A stretch of DNA of 64,000 bases from Bacillota bacterium (GCA_013178125.1 JABLXJ010000004.1:186001-250000), one strand, 5' to 3'. Counted from the stretch's first letter, positions 25,767 to 34,838 are shown. The notes: a model not told the origin generated them from the sequence alone. Made by a program: numbers and translations.

Positions 25767-27104
25767 TTGGATTGCGACATTCGCCTGGATGGGCGCTATC
25801 GCCTCGCCCCTGAGGCAAGAGTTCTTGAAAACGAGGCCGAACGGGTCCTGGTGAATCTCAATAACAGGGAATGGATCAAGGTGAGCCCTGAAGCCTTTTC
25901 ATTGATAGAAAACAGGGCCAACAATCCATTCAGGGAAATCGTGGACAGGGGAGCTCGCGAGCACCATGCCAGGCCTGCGGAGATATTCTCGCTATTTGAA
26001 TACCTGGTCGCGAGCGAGCTTATCAAGGACGTGAGGAGGAAGTCCCCCAGAAAGATATACCTCAATGTGACAGACAGGTGCAACCTGGCATGCCGGACGT
26101 GCTACTTTGGAGCCGCCTCCTGCACCCTTTCCGGCGATGATCCCATGTCCACTGCTGATATCCTAGGTGCCCTGGCTTCCATCGCGCCGCTCAAGCCCGA
26201 TAGCCTTGTCCTAAGCGGGGGGGAGCCTTTTATTCGCAAGGACGCGATCGAGATCATCGAAGCCGCGGCGCGCGCGGCGCGGTGTGTGACGGCGCTCACC
26301 AACGCCACGCTCATCAATCGTGAGATCGCGGGCGCCCTGGCGGCCACGCACGCGAAGGTCCAGGTCAGCATCGAAGGCCCCGTTGCGGATATCCACGACG
26401 CTATAAGAGGGAAGGGGAGCTTCGATCTAGCGATGAAGGGGGTCCGGCTTCTCCTTGAAAGCGGGGTATCGGATATAGAGCTGGTACCAACCCTTACCCG
26501 GCGAAATATAAGGCATGCCTGGGATGTTATCAAGCTTGCGGGGGACCTTGGCGTCGGGTATCACTTCAGCCTCTTCATGCCAGTCGGGAGGGGCCAGTGC
26601 AATCGGCGCGAGTTTGATCTATCTCCTGAAGAGCTGTGTCTCTGGTTTTGTGAAATGTTGAAGTACGAACGTCCCGATCCGGTTTCCTTCATGTCCGATC
26701 CGCGAGAATCCTGCGGCGCCGGGGACAGGGAGATAAGCGTAGGACCCGATGGGGAGGTTTACCCGTGTCCTCTGCTGCATTATCCCGAACTCTCCATGGG
26801 CAACGTCCTGCGCGAGGGGTTTGACGATATATGCTTGAGGACAGGGGGCATCGTCGCGAACGTTGATGAAAAGGAACAGTGTTCCACCTGCAATGTGCGC
26901 TATTTCTGCGGAGGGGGCTGTGCAGCCTATTCCTACTCCAAGAGGCGCGATTTCATCCTTCCCGATCCTTATTGTCTCTTTTACAAGAGGGTATTTTCAA
27001 CATTCGTCTGGGATTGGGTTGACGGGAGAAGCCATGTGGAGAACTGGGGCAGGGTGCTCGAGCGCATGGCCGGTGTGCGGGAGCGGCAGTGCGAGACTAT
27101 ATAA
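25767..27104 (+). CDS. Radical SAM/SPASM peptide-modifying enzyme with PqqD-like N-terminus
   Basis: A 445-aa enzyme. Residues 1-90 look like a PqqD/RRE peptide-recognition domain (VLVNLNNREWIKVSPEAFSLI). The radical SAM core has CxxxCxxC at Cys105, Cys109 and Cys112 (TDRCNLACRTCYFG) and SGGEPF. A C-terminal SPASM region has multiple cysteines for auxiliary clusters (ESCGAGDREISV, EVYPCPLL, EQCSTCNVRYFCGGGCAAY, DPYCLF). Such enzymes install thioethers, C-C bonds or epimerised residues on ribosomal peptides. Start is TTG 25767 after AGGAGGGGAG. The likely substrate is the peptide encoded at 25447; the SCIFF peptide is a less likely alternative. Confidence 0.87.
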   Translation: MDCDIRLDGRYRLAPEARVLENEAERVLVNLNNREWIKVSPEAFSLIENRANNPFREIVDRGAREHHARPAEIFSLFEYLVASELIKDVRRKSPRKIYLNVTDRCNLACRTCYFGAASCTLSGDDPMSTADILGALASIAPLKPDSLVLSGGEPFIRKDAIEIIEAAARAARCVTALTNATLINREIAGALAATHAKVQVSIEGPVADIHDAIRGKGSFDLAMKGVRLLLESGVSDIELVPTLTRRNIRHAWDVIKLAGDLGVGYHFSLFMPVGRGQCNRREFDLSPEELCLWFCEMLKYERPDPVSFMSDPRESCGAGDREISVGPDGEVYPCPLLHYPELSMGNVLREGFDDICLRTGGIVANVDEKEQCSTCNVRYFCGGGCAAYSYSKRRDFILPDPYCLFYKRVFSTFVWDWVDGRSHVENWGRVLERMAGVRERQCETI

Positions 27105-27215
27105 TCTATAATACGGGACCATACAATATATGAGCGTTACATAACATAATATGAGCATTACATGTGAGCATTACCGGTAGTATTAGTGGTACTACCAGTG
27201 AGTCGGGGGAGAAGT

Positions 27216-28046
27216 ATGCCTTTCTATGTTTTTGTCCTTGCCAGCATGATTTTCAAGGTTGGATTTCAGGAGTGGCGCCAGCATAACGATGAAATGGGTT
27301 ACATTGACCTGGGGGACGTGATTATAATTGGGATACTGGCCACCACGAGGCTGGTCGCCGGGGTGGATCCTGTTGAGTTTTACGGATTCCGCCTTGCGGA
27401 CCTGCGGAGCTGCCCGTGGGGTGCAATGGCCGGTATATGGGCGGCAGCCTTCGCACTGAATCGCGTTGTCCGCGCACGCGTGCCACGCGAACTGTTGCCG
27501 GACGGCATATTCCAGCTCCTCGGGCGATATGGCCTGTCTATGGTAGCAACCGCTGGGATACCCTTCGTCGCCACTCAGACGCTGTGGGAGGAGCTTCTTT
27601 TCCGCGGGGTGATCTTCAACAGTTGTATTTCACTACTGGGTGTAACGGGCGAGACTATGGCCTCGTGCATAACCATAGGTTTTAGGGATGCGAGGTTCGC
27701 CGCTGCCGCCTTTGCATCGAGCGCGATGTTTGGCCTGGCTCATTTCCTGCCGCTATATATAATCACTTCCGGCAGGATCACTCCCGGCAAAGGGCGACCT
27801 GGGTATGCGGCGGTGCCGGGCGGTCCGGGAAAGTCCTGCAGGGACCTCAGCCTCGCCAGGGCGTACGCCTTTGTAATGCCGTGTGTTTACGGGCTCATAT
27901 TCATAGAGTTGAATGCCAGGTCAGGGTCGCTCATGCCGGGCTGGGTGATGCATTTCGGGCTTAATTACGCGAGCCTGATCTGGAATAGAGTGTGGTTGGG
28001 GGGGCATGATTTATGGATGAAGGCGACGTTGAATTCCAGAGCGTGA
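27216..28046 (+). CDS. CPBP family intramembrane metalloprotease
   Basis: A 276-aa polytopic protein with the three CPBP/Abi motifs: EExxxR at E125-E126-R130 (EELLFRG), FxxxH in FGLAHF and the C-terminal HFGLNY. This family contains type II CAAX-prenyl-endopeptidase homologues and proteases involved in bacteriocin maturation or self-immunity. ATG 27216 follows GGGGGAGAAG. It overlaps the ABC ATPase gene by 34 nt, so the two are coupled. In this locus it is a candidate for leader removal or immunity. Confidence 0.85.
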   Translation: MPFYVFVLASMIFKVGFQEWRQHNDEMGYIDLGDVIIIGILATTRLVAGVDPVEFYGFRLADLRSCPWGAMAGIWAAAFALNRVVRARVPRELLPDGIFQLLGRYGLSMVATAGIPFVATQTLWEELLFRGVIFNSCISLLGVTGETMASCITIGFRDARFAAAAFASSAMFGLAHFLPLYIITSGRITPGKGRPGYAAVPGGPGKSCRDLSLARAYAFVMPCVYGLIFIELNARSGSLMPGWVMHFGLNYASLIWNRVWLGGHDLWMKATLNSRA

Positions 28047-28975
28047 CAAAGATATATTCCAGCCTCATGGGGCGCCCGGTTGCAACGGGGATCGAAAACA
28101 TCTCCTTCGTTGCGAGGCGTGGCGAGGTCTTGGCGATCCTGGGGCCAAATGGAGCAGGCAAGACCACGATCATCAAGATCATTACGGGTCTCCTGACGCC
28201 TACGTCGGGAGTTGTAAGGGTGGGGAGGCGTAGCGAGCCGAACGGGAGATATGTGAAGCCGCGAGGGCTCGGTGTTGTGCTGGGTGGATCGCGAAATCTT
28301 TACTGGAGGCTTACCGCCAGGGAGAATCTAGAGTATTTCGGCGCGCTGCGGAGGGCCGGCATCATGATGGAGATAGCGAGGCAGTCGGATGAGCTGCTCA
28401 GGCTCTTTGGCTTGTATGAGGCTCGCAACATGACGGTTGCGGACCTTTCTACAGGGTTGCGGCAGAGACTCTTTATCGCTGTTGCCCTTATGGGCCAGTC
28501 GGATATAGTGGTGTTCGATGAACCCACGATCGGGCTCGATGTTCGCTCCAGCACCGGCGTCGAGTGGTTGATCAAGGAGATATCGAGGGTGCGTGGGGCC
28601 ACGGTGATCCTCGCGACGCACCAGATGAAGCTGGCCCAGAACGTGTCGGACAGGGTCCTCATAATCAATAGAGGCAGGGCACTGCTCTGCGATACGGTGG
28701 GTAACTTGCGTCGCATCTTCAAGCGCGATGCCTTTGAGATCGTCGTGGATGGCGTGCTACCGGTTGAGGCTACAAGTCGCATCCAAGAGATCAAGGGGGT
28801 CAAAATTGCGGCAGAATGCGACGACCGGGGACGTTCGAAGATCCTTGCGAGCCTGGCGGACTCGAGGCTTCTATACCCGGTCCTCGATCTGTTGAGAGAG
28901 AACGGCTTGGGTGTGAGCTCAATCCAGCAGCGTGAGCCGGACCTGGAAGAGGTTTTCCTCCAGGTGACGGCCTGA
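28013..28975 (+). CDS. ABC transporter ATP-binding protein
   Basis: A 320-aa ATPase of the multidrug/antibiotic (ABC-2 partner) type. Walker A is GPNGAGKTT (Lys50), the signature is LSTGLRQRL, a variant of LSGGQ, and Walker B is IVVFDEPTIGLD, followed by the H-loop ATHQM. About 80 C-terminal residues form a DrrA-like accessory domain. The ATG lies inside the CPBP gene end, and the permease gene follows after 75 bp. Together they form an exporter for the locus product. Confidence 0.92.
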   Translation: MDEGDVEFQSVTKIYSSLMGRPVATGIENISFVARRGEVLAILGPNGAGKTTIIKIITGLLTPTSGVVRVGRRSEPNGRYVKPRGLGVVLGGSRNLYWRLTARENLEYFGALRRAGIMMEIARQSDELLRLFGLYEARNMTVADLSTGLRQRLFIAVALMGQSDIVVFDEPTIGLDVRSSTGVEWLIKEISRVRGATVILATHQMKLAQNVSDRVLIINRGRALLCDTVGNLRRIFKRDAFEIVVDGVLPVEATSRIQEIKGVKIAAECDDRGRSKILASLADSRLLYPVLDLLRENGLGVSSIQQREPDLEEVFLQVTA

Positions 28976-29050
28976 TGTGGATGTCAGCCCATCGCGCTCC
29001 AGTCCATCGCGTGCCAGTCCATACGATACACTGCTCCACTGGAGGTAGCG

Positions 29051-29842
29051 GTGTGGCGGAAAGGGTGGGAGTCTATGTTTCTCCTCATTGAATTCTGGGC
29101 GGAATTGAGGCGTGGGTTCAAGAGCTATATCCGCTATCCGCTTCAGGCCATCGGGGAAATCATCGCGCTTATACTGGCGTTTGCCTTCGTAGACAACTCT
29201 CAGGGCGGGGGATCGGCGGGGCGGGCAGTTGGCTTTGCAGCCCTCTTCATTGCGTTCATCGGGTTGCAGGCTGCAAATAAGGTGGTGAAGGATGAATCCG
29301 ACGCGGGGACCCTCGAGCAGCTCTACTTGGCTTGTTCCAGCCTCCCGAGGGTTATATTCCTGCGGACTCTGGCCGACACCTTGCGGCTGATGCCCGTCTT
29401 GCTCGGGGTCCTTGCAATCACCGAGCCTTCCATAGGGTCCAGGCTCCCATCCCGGATCGGCCCGGTCGTCCTCCTCTCTCTGCTCATGAATGTCGGGATG
29501 CTTGGGATAGGGTTTATCCTTGGGGCGATAGCCCTCGTCTTCAAGCGAATAGGTTTCCTCGCCAATCTGGCCAGCATCGCGCTCTTGCCGCTCGCGCTCG
29601 CCCCCGGCGATATGCCGGCAAGTGGACTGGCCGGGGATATGTTGGAGGCGATCCCATTCACCCAGGCCCTGAGCACCTTTAGAGCTCTTTTGGGGAATTC
29701 CAGCGGGGCCTGGAGTCGCCTGGTATCTTCCAGTGGGGCCCTGCTCCTGGTGGATTCCGCAATTTGCTTCATTATTGGTTTGATGGTATTTCGAGCGGCT
29801 GAGCGTATGGCGCGGGATAGAGGGCTCATCGGTAAATATTAG
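29051..29842 (+). CDS. ABC-2 type transporter permease
   Basis: A 263-aa membrane protein with about six hydrophobic segments (for example IGEIIALILAFAFV and GMLGIGFILGAIALVF) in the ABC-2 arrangement, lying directly after its ATPase. GGAGGT precedes the GTG at 29051. It is the last gene of the presumed peptide locus; the next gene, UPF0182, follows a 149-bp gap. Confidence 0.87.
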   Translation: MWRKGWESMFLLIEFWAELRRGFKSYIRYPLQAIGEIIALILAFAFVDNSQGGGSAGRAVGFAALFIAFIGLQAANKVVKDESDAGTLEQLYLACSSLPRVIFLRTLADTLRLMPVLLGVLAITEPSIGSRLPSRIGPVVLLSLLMNVGMLGIGFILGAIALVFKRIGFLANLASIALLPLALAPGDMPASGLAGDMLEAIPFTQALSTFRALLGNSSGAWSRLVSSSGALLLVDSAICFIIGLMVFRAAERMARDRGLIGKY

Positions 29843-29991
29843 AGTATCAGGTATATGAGTGCACATCGCTCAGAACTATGGTAGAATAGTGGTGATGGGT
29901 TTGAGAAACATCCAGGGATGATTCTTAAACGGAGGGTTCACACGGCCGGGGTGCGGGTGCACCGTTAATCGAATTAAGGAGTTGGTTCCCA

Positions 29992-32742
29992 TTGCCGGCA
30001 GGACGCAGGCTCGCGCTTAGCATCATCGTTTTTATACTTGTGCTGCTCATACTATCGACTAGCGGTATAGTAAGATTCTATACGGATTTGCTCTGGTTCC
30101 AGGAGGTTGGCTACCCCTCAGCCTTCTGGGTGAGCATCATATCCCGGGGTTTGCTCGGCCTTGGCTTTGGGTTGGCGTCGTTTCTCTTCCTTTATCTGAA
30201 TCTCAGGCTGGCCAGGGGGGCTCTGCGCCATATCGATATCGGGCCAAAGGCGTTTGAGTTGCCGGATTTCCTGACAGCCAGGAGGGTCTCATTGGCATTC
30301 CTCATCTTCAGCCTGTTGATAGGGTTTCTCCAGGGGCTGGGCGCCTCGCAGTACTGGCTCCCGGCTCAGGAATTCCTCAAAGGAGCCAGCTTCGGTGTCA
30401 GGGATCCCATATTCGGCCTGGATATCGGATTCTATATGTTCCGTTTATCGTTTCTTCGTTACCTCTATGAGGTAGCCTCGTTCCTTATTGTGCTGGCGGC
30501 GATAGTGTGTGGTGCCATCTATCTTGTCACCGGGGGGGTCTCGATCAGGGGCCTGCGGGTGAACCTCACGGGACAAGCGAGGTATCACCTGCTCGGCCTT
30601 GTTGGACTGGGATTCCTGGTGAAGGCGTGGGGTTACCGGTTGAGCATGTACAACTTATTATACTCGCCCAGGGGTGCGGTCTTTGGAGCGGGCTACACGG
30701 ATATCCACGCCCTCCTCCCGGGGCTCAAGATACTCATGGGCGTCGCTCTGGCCTGCGGCGTGGCAATTCTGGCCGGGGCCTTTCTGCCTCGCCTAGTGAA
30801 ACTCGCCTTTACAGGGATCGCGGCGCTTATCATCGCATCATTCGTCTTCGGGAGCGTTTACCCCTCGCTGGTCCAGAGGTTCTCGGTCGAGCCAAATGAG
30901 CTCGTGAGGGAGCGTCCCTATATCCAGAGGAATGTGAAATTCACTCGCATCGCCTACGGGCTTGATAAGATAGAAGAGAGGAGCTTTCACCCCAGGGACA
31001 ACCTGGCTTATGAGGACCTGGCACGCCACAGGGACACCCTGAACAACATACGGCTCTGGGACTGGCGTCCCTTGAAGCAGACATATGGCCAGCTTCAGGA
31101 GATTCGCCTTTACTACGAGTTCGGCGAGGTCGATCTCGACCGCTATATGACCGGTGAAGGCTACCGCCAGGTTGCGCTCTCCCCACGCGAGCTGAGCCTG
31201 AACCAGATGCCTCAGATGGCGAGGACCTGGATCAATGAGCACCTCAAATATACCCATGGTTATGGCCTCGTTATGAGCCCTGTTAACAAGATTACAGAGG
31301 AAGGACTGCCGGAGTTCCTCATAAAGGATATACCGCCGAGATCAACCGGCATGCCTTCGATAACCCGGCCCGAAATATACTTCGGCGAGCGAACCAATCA
31401 GTATGTAATAGTCGGGACGAAGAGCGGCGAGTTTGATTATCCCGTCGCTGATCAGAATGCGTATGCCAAATACTCGGGCAGGGCGGGCATTGGGCTCTCA
31501 TCCCTCCCAAGAAGGATACTATTTGCGCTGCGGTTCGGGACGTCGAAGATACTCTTCTCGTCGGAGATAACCAGCGAAACCAAGATTCTCTTTTACAGGA
31601 ATATAAGGGATAGGGTGCAGCGGATCGCCCCGTTCCTGCGCTATGACGCCGATCCTTATATGGTCGTTGCTGATGGTCGCCTGTTTTGGATATGGGACGC
31701 CTATACCACAAGCAGCATGTTCCCGTACTCCCAGCCTCTCACCGATGGGATCAATTACATCCGCAATTCTGTCAAGGTCGTGGTTGACGCATATAACGGC
31801 GATGTATCATTTTATCTCGTGGATGAAGCTGAGGCTGTTGCCGCAACCTATAAACGGATATATCCCGGGCTTTTCAAGCCTTTTGGGGCCATGCCGGATA
31901 GTCTGAAAAGCCATATCCGCTATCCCGAGGACCTCTTTCGCATCCAGGCTAATGTGTTGAATGCGTATCACATGGAGGATCCCGATGTCTTCTACAATAA
32001 GGAGGATGCCTGGTCAATAGCGCGCGAGGTTTACGCCGGGCAGGAACAGGAGGTCGCACCCTACTATGTGATCATGCGGCCGCCCGGCGAAAAGAAGCTC
32101 CAATTCATCCTGATGCTCCCGTTCACCCCTGTAGGGAAGAATAACATGATAAGCTGGCTCTTTGCGAAGTGTGATCCCCCGGATTACGGGAGGTTGGTGC
32201 TTTATAAGTTCCCCAAGGAGCACCTTGTTTACGGGCCTGCGCAGATTGAAGCCAGGATTGACCAGGACCCCAATATATCGCAGTTGTTGACGCTGTGGAG
32301 CCAGAAAGGGTCAAGGGTCATAAGGGGAAACCTCCTGGTTATCCCCATTGAGAATTCTATAATCTACGTTGAGCCCCTCTATCTGCTGGCCGAACAAAGC
32401 GAGCTCCCCGAGCTGAAACGGGTGACGGTTGCATACGGGTCGAGGCTCGCCATGGATACTACCTTCGAGCGCGCCCTTGCGAGGGCTTTCGGGAGGCCAA
32501 TCGGGGTTCCGGGTTCGCTTGAAGCGGGGGCCGGGCGGGTGGTAGAGGTCCCGTCTCGCCCTGGTGCTCCGGGCGAGAATGGTGCGGTTGCGGGGCAATC
32601 CGTGCGCGACCTGGTGATGTCGGCTCTTCGTCAGTACGGGGAGATGCAGGATAGGGTCAGGAGGGGGGACTGGGCCGGGTATGGGGCCGCCCTCAAGAAC
32701 CTCGAGGAGACACTGAAGACCCTGGAGCGCGCGACGAAGTAG
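29992..32742 (+). CDS. UPF0182 family large membrane protein
   Basis: A 916-aa protein with about seven N-terminal membrane segments (residues 8-300) and a large extracytoplasmic domain, ending in a short acidic coil. Recognisable family stretches are TDLLWFQEVGY near residue 27, RERPYIQRNVKFTRIAYGLD, GMPSITRPEIYFGERTNQYVIVGT and PFTPVGKNNMISWL. UPF0182 (COG1615) proteins are widespread in Actinobacteria, Cyanobacteria and some Bacillota; function is unknown. AAGGAG precedes the TTG start. A Gly/Ala linker precedes the C-terminal coil. Confidence 0.88.
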   Translation: MPAGRRLALSIIVFILVLLILSTSGIVRFYTDLLWFQEVGYPSAFWVSIISRGLLGLGFGLASFLFLYLNLRLARGALRHIDIGPKAFELPDFLTARRVSLAFLIFSLLIGFLQGLGASQYWLPAQEFLKGASFGVRDPIFGLDIGFYMFRLSFLRYLYEVASFLIVLAAIVCGAIYLVTGGVSIRGLRVNLTGQARYHLLGLVGLGFLVKAWGYRLSMYNLLYSPRGAVFGAGYTDIHALLPGLKILMGVALACGVAILAGAFLPRLVKLAFTGIAALIIASFVFGSVYPSLVQRFSVEPNELVRERPYIQRNVKFTRIAYGLDKIEERSFHPRDNLAYEDLARHRDTLNNIRLWDWRPLKQTYGQLQEIRLYYEFGEVDLDRYMTGEGYRQVALSPRELSLNQMPQMARTWINEHLKYTHGYGLVMSPVNKITEEGLPEFLIKDIPPRSTGMPSITRPEIYFGERTNQYVIVGTKSGEFDYPVADQNAYAKYSGRAGIGLSSLPRRILFALRFGTSKILFSSEITSETKILFYRNIRDRVQRIAPFLRYDADPYMVVADGRLFWIWDAYTTSSMFPYSQPLTDGINYIRNSVKVVVDAYNGDVSFYLVDEAEAVAATYKRIYPGLFKPFGAMPDSLKSHIRYPEDLFRIQANVLNAYHMEDPDVFYNKEDAWSIAREVYAGQEQEVAPYYVIMRPPGEKKLQFILMLPFTPVGKNNMISWLFAKCDPPDYGRLVLYKFPKEHLVYGPAQIEARIDQDPNISQLLTLWSQKGSRVIRGNLLVIPIENSIIYVEPLYLLAEQSELPELKRVTVAYGSRLAMDTTFERALARAFGRPIGVPGSLEAGAGRVVEVPSRPGAPGENGAVAGQSVRDLVMSALRQYGEMQDRVRRGDWAGYGAALKNLEETLKTLERATK

Positions 32743-32890
32743 TTTGGAGAAAACTGCCATCACGTGGCGAAATGGCTCGGACTCCCAGGGCCGTATGCCA
32801 TATAGCGGTGCAGGGCGTCCGGGAGACCTTTTAAGACAAGGGGACGTCCTGGGGCAGGAGGAGCAGGAGGAAGGGAAAACGACTATCAGG

Positions 32891-33880
32891 GTGAGGGTAG
32901 AAGGGAATGGCATAAAGCTGGCAATGGGGGAAAAAGGGTCGGAGCTGGAGATAAATGGCGTCGCGCCATTCAGCCTTTATCACACGGTGGAGTGTGGGCA
33001 GGCTTTTCGGTGGAGGCGGGAAGGGAATTGGTATGAAGGGGTTGTCAGGGGCACAACCCTGAGGTTGAGACAAATCGGCGAGGATGCCGTCTCGGTCTGG
33101 ATCCCGGAGCACGCCTCGGATGATGAGGTGCATGATATCCTATCCCTTATGAGGGATTACTTCTGTCTCGATTCGGATCATGCTGGGATTGAGCTAAGCC
33201 TGCGAGAGAGGGATCCACTCCTCGGTCCAGCTATCGATTACGCGTCAGGCCTCAGGCTCGTTAGACAGGATCCATGGGAGTGCCTGATATCCTTTATAAT
33301 ATCGGCACGCAACAGGATACCTTTGATCGTGGCCGCGCTCGAGAGGCTATCGCGTAGATTCGGAAGGCCGATTGATGGGCCGGAGGGCAGGGCTTTCTGG
33401 GCTTTTCCCGAGCCCGACGAGCTTTCGCGCGCGAGCGAGGCTGATATCCATGATTGCGGCGTTGGCTTTCGCTCGGGGTATGTGCTTGGCGCCGCCAGGG
33501 CTGTTGCAAGCGGGGAATTTGATCTGGGTCGCCTCCGCCAGCTCCCCCTCGAAGAGGCACGACGAAGCCTGATGCAGCTCCGTGGGGTTGGGCGGAAGGT
33601 GGCCGACTGCGTTTTGCTCTTTGCCTTCCAGCGGTATGAGGCGTTTCCTATAGATATTTGGATGGAGCGCGTTATGAGATACCTCTATTTTCAGAATGAG
33701 CCTGCGACACTAGAGGGCATTCAAACGTTCGCACGCGGCCGATTTGGTGACCTTGCAGGGTTCGCTCAGGAATACCTTTATCATTACGCGAGGAATTGCC
33801 TTGCAGAGGAGTTAAGGGCTTGGGCATCCCAGGCGGCAGGACCGGCATATCACGAGGCCAGAGGGGATAGAATTAAATAG
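32891..33880 (+). CDS. ogg: 8-oxoguanine DNA glycosylase/AP lyase, OGG1 type
   Basis: Base-excision repair enzyme removing 8-oxoG. An OGG_N-like beta domain (VECGQAFRWRREGNWYEGVV) is followed by the HhH-GPD fold, with LRGVGRKVADCVLLF containing the catalytic Lys236 and the activating Asp255 in FPIDIWMERV (numbering from GTG 32891). This two-domain form is the eukaryote-like OGG1, found in Clostridia. Several in-frame starts exist (TTG 32744, GTG 32891, ATG 32924), and none has a well-spaced ribosome binding site, so the start is uncertain. Confidence 0.85.
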   Translation: MRVEGNGIKLAMGEKGSELEINGVAPFSLYHTVECGQAFRWRREGNWYEGVVRGTTLRLRQIGEDAVSVWIPEHASDDEVHDILSLMRDYFCLDSDHAGIELSLRERDPLLGPAIDYASGLRLVRQDPWECLISFIISARNRIPLIVAALERLSRRFGRPIDGPEGRAFWAFPEPDELSRASEADIHDCGVGFRSGYVLGAARAVASGEFDLGRLRQLPLEEARRSLMQLRGVGRKVADCVLLFAFQRYEAFPIDIWMERVMRYLYFQNEPATLEGIQTFARGRFGDLAGFAQEYLYHYARNCLAEELRAWASQAAGPAYHEARGDRIK

Positions 33881-33952
33881 CGGGAGAGGGGAGGGCCGGG
33901 CCGGTTCAAGAACGAGGGACTGAGCAAAAAAGGACTGAGTGAGAGAAGTAAA

Positions 33953-33994
33953 GGGCGCTGCTGGCTATACTATCTGGTTTTGCCGGTTGCGCCC
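33953..33994. terminator. Possible bidirectional terminator between ogg and spore protein genes
   Basis: GGGCGC at 33953-33958 pairs with GCGCCC at 33989-33994, with an inner CTGGC/GCCGG stem, followed by the T-rich stretch TGTGTGTATTTCTTGTTTC. It lies between convergent genes. The rest of 33881-34151 shows nothing recognisable. Confidence 0.45.
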
Positions 33995-34151
33995 TGTGTG
34001 TATTTCTTGTTTCGCAATGTTTCTATTTCACAATCTGTCTTGCGTCTGTCTTACCCTTTGTCCTTAACAACCTATCGTCAGTTTACCTAATAACCTTTCT
34101 ATAATCCTTTATCCTTTCTGCAGTTTCTGCTTGTAGCTTCCATCAGAAGCC

Positions 34152-34367
34152 TTACAAGTCTTTCATCAAGGCCTCCTCGGCTTTCCGGATCATGACCTTG
34201 ACCATATTCCCGCCGATGGGGCCGCCGACTTCTCCGCATTCGCGTGAAGTTACGCCACCCCATCCTGTGATCTCCACCTTGTCGATGATGCCGAGATCGC
34301 TCGCGATCTCGTACTTAAAGGCATCGAGAATATGCTCTGGCAGCAATTTGCGCCTGTTGCGGGGCAT
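34152..34367 (-). CDS. Alpha/beta-type small acid-soluble spore protein
   Basis: A 71-aa DNA-binding spore protein. FKYEIASDLGIIDKV matches the first conserved helix and the GPR protease region, and GEVGGPIGGNMVKVMIRKAEEAL matches the second (GGxIGGxMV motif). SASPs coat spore DNA and are degraded on germination. AAGGAGGGTG lies just before ATG 34367; a GTG at 34376 abuts it too closely. This is direct evidence that the organism makes endospores. Confidence 0.88.
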   Translation of the reverse strand: MPRNRRKLLPEHILDAFKYEIASDLGIIDKVEITGWGGVTSRECGEVGGPIGGNMVKVMIRKAEEALMKDL

Positions 34368-34398
34368 GGTGTTCACCCTCCTTCCGCTCGAGGGGAAC

Positions 34399-34722
34399 CT
34401 ATCTGGCCAGTTTGCTCTTGGCCTCCCGTATCATTCGTCTCACCATCTGACCTCCTATTCTTCCATATTCCTTAAAGGATAGAGGGTTTTCCTCCCGGTT
34501 TTCCATTCTCTTGAGGAGGCCGAGCTCGTCTGCCACTTCATACTTGACCCTGGCCAGGGCCTCTTCAGCCAGCGGCGACCGGTTGGGTTTACTTTTGCTC
34601 AGTGCGACCCACCTGGCCTTTATTGGATGGCGATTGAGCCCTGCTCGCCCTGGAAGATGGGGATGCCTGGCATTCCTTTCGCCTGTTTGTGAGGCCGAGC
34701 TCTTCAGCCACCTCCATTTCAA
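34399..34722 (-). CDS. Alpha/beta-type small acid-soluble spore protein, unclear start
   Basis: The last 60 residues are a full SASP domain: ARVKYEVADELGLLKRM and FKEYGRIGGQMVRRMIREA. The only ATG in frame (34722) lies inside the previous small gene and would add about 45 residues unlike any SASP. No ATG, GTG or TTG occurs near the expected start around SKSKPNRSPLAEE. Either it starts at a non-standard codon or it is the second half of a gene frameshifted at the AAAA run near 34602, with the frame at 34589-34774 as its first half. Confidence 0.7.
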   Translation of the reverse strand: MKWRWLKSSASQTGERNARHPHLPGRAGLNRHPIKARWVALSKSKPNRSPLAEEALARVKYEVADELGLLKRMENREENPLSFKEYGRIGGQMVRRMIREAKSKLAR

Positions 34723-34774
34723 ATTTATCGTTTGTCAGGTCTACCCTCGAGTTTTTCCGTTTCTTTTCGGACAT
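34589..34774 (-). CDS. SASP-like N-terminal fragment or small spore protein
   Basis: A 61-aa product beginning MSEKKRKNSRVDLTNDKF, then EMEVAEELGLTN, which matches the first SASP helix. The second helix and GGxIGG motif are missing; the rest is Ser/Arg-rich. GGGAGG precedes the ATG and a SigG-like promoter lies upstream, so it heads the spore protein unit. A one-base shift would join it to the intact SASP domain downstream. Confidence 0.6.
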   Translation of the reverse strand: MSEKKRKNSRVDLTNDKFEMEVAEELGLTNRRKECQASPSSRASRAQSPSNKGQVGRTEQK

Positions 34775-34808
34775 CCTGATGCCTCCCTATGAGTATTGGT
34801 TTCAAATC

Positions 34809-34838
34809 TAGTATTGAGATTTCGCTTGTTTTTATGCA
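34809..34838 (-). promoter_or_regulatory. SigG-like forespore promoter for the SASP genes
   Basis: On the minus strand, TGCATA (34838-34833) and AATACTA (34815-34809) are separated by 17 bp, close to the SigG pattern TGAATA and CATACTA. It lies 35 bp upstream of the first spore protein gene. SigG normally drives SASP genes in the forespore. Confidence 0.55.

Noticed and set aside
25767-27104. Radical SAM enzyme as the SCIFF maturase.
   Set aside because: It lies 3 kb from the SCIFF gene behind other transcription units with their own promoters and a terminator, and its core motif reads like a general SPASM peptide modifier. Not excluded, but less likely than the adjacent mini-gene as substrate source.
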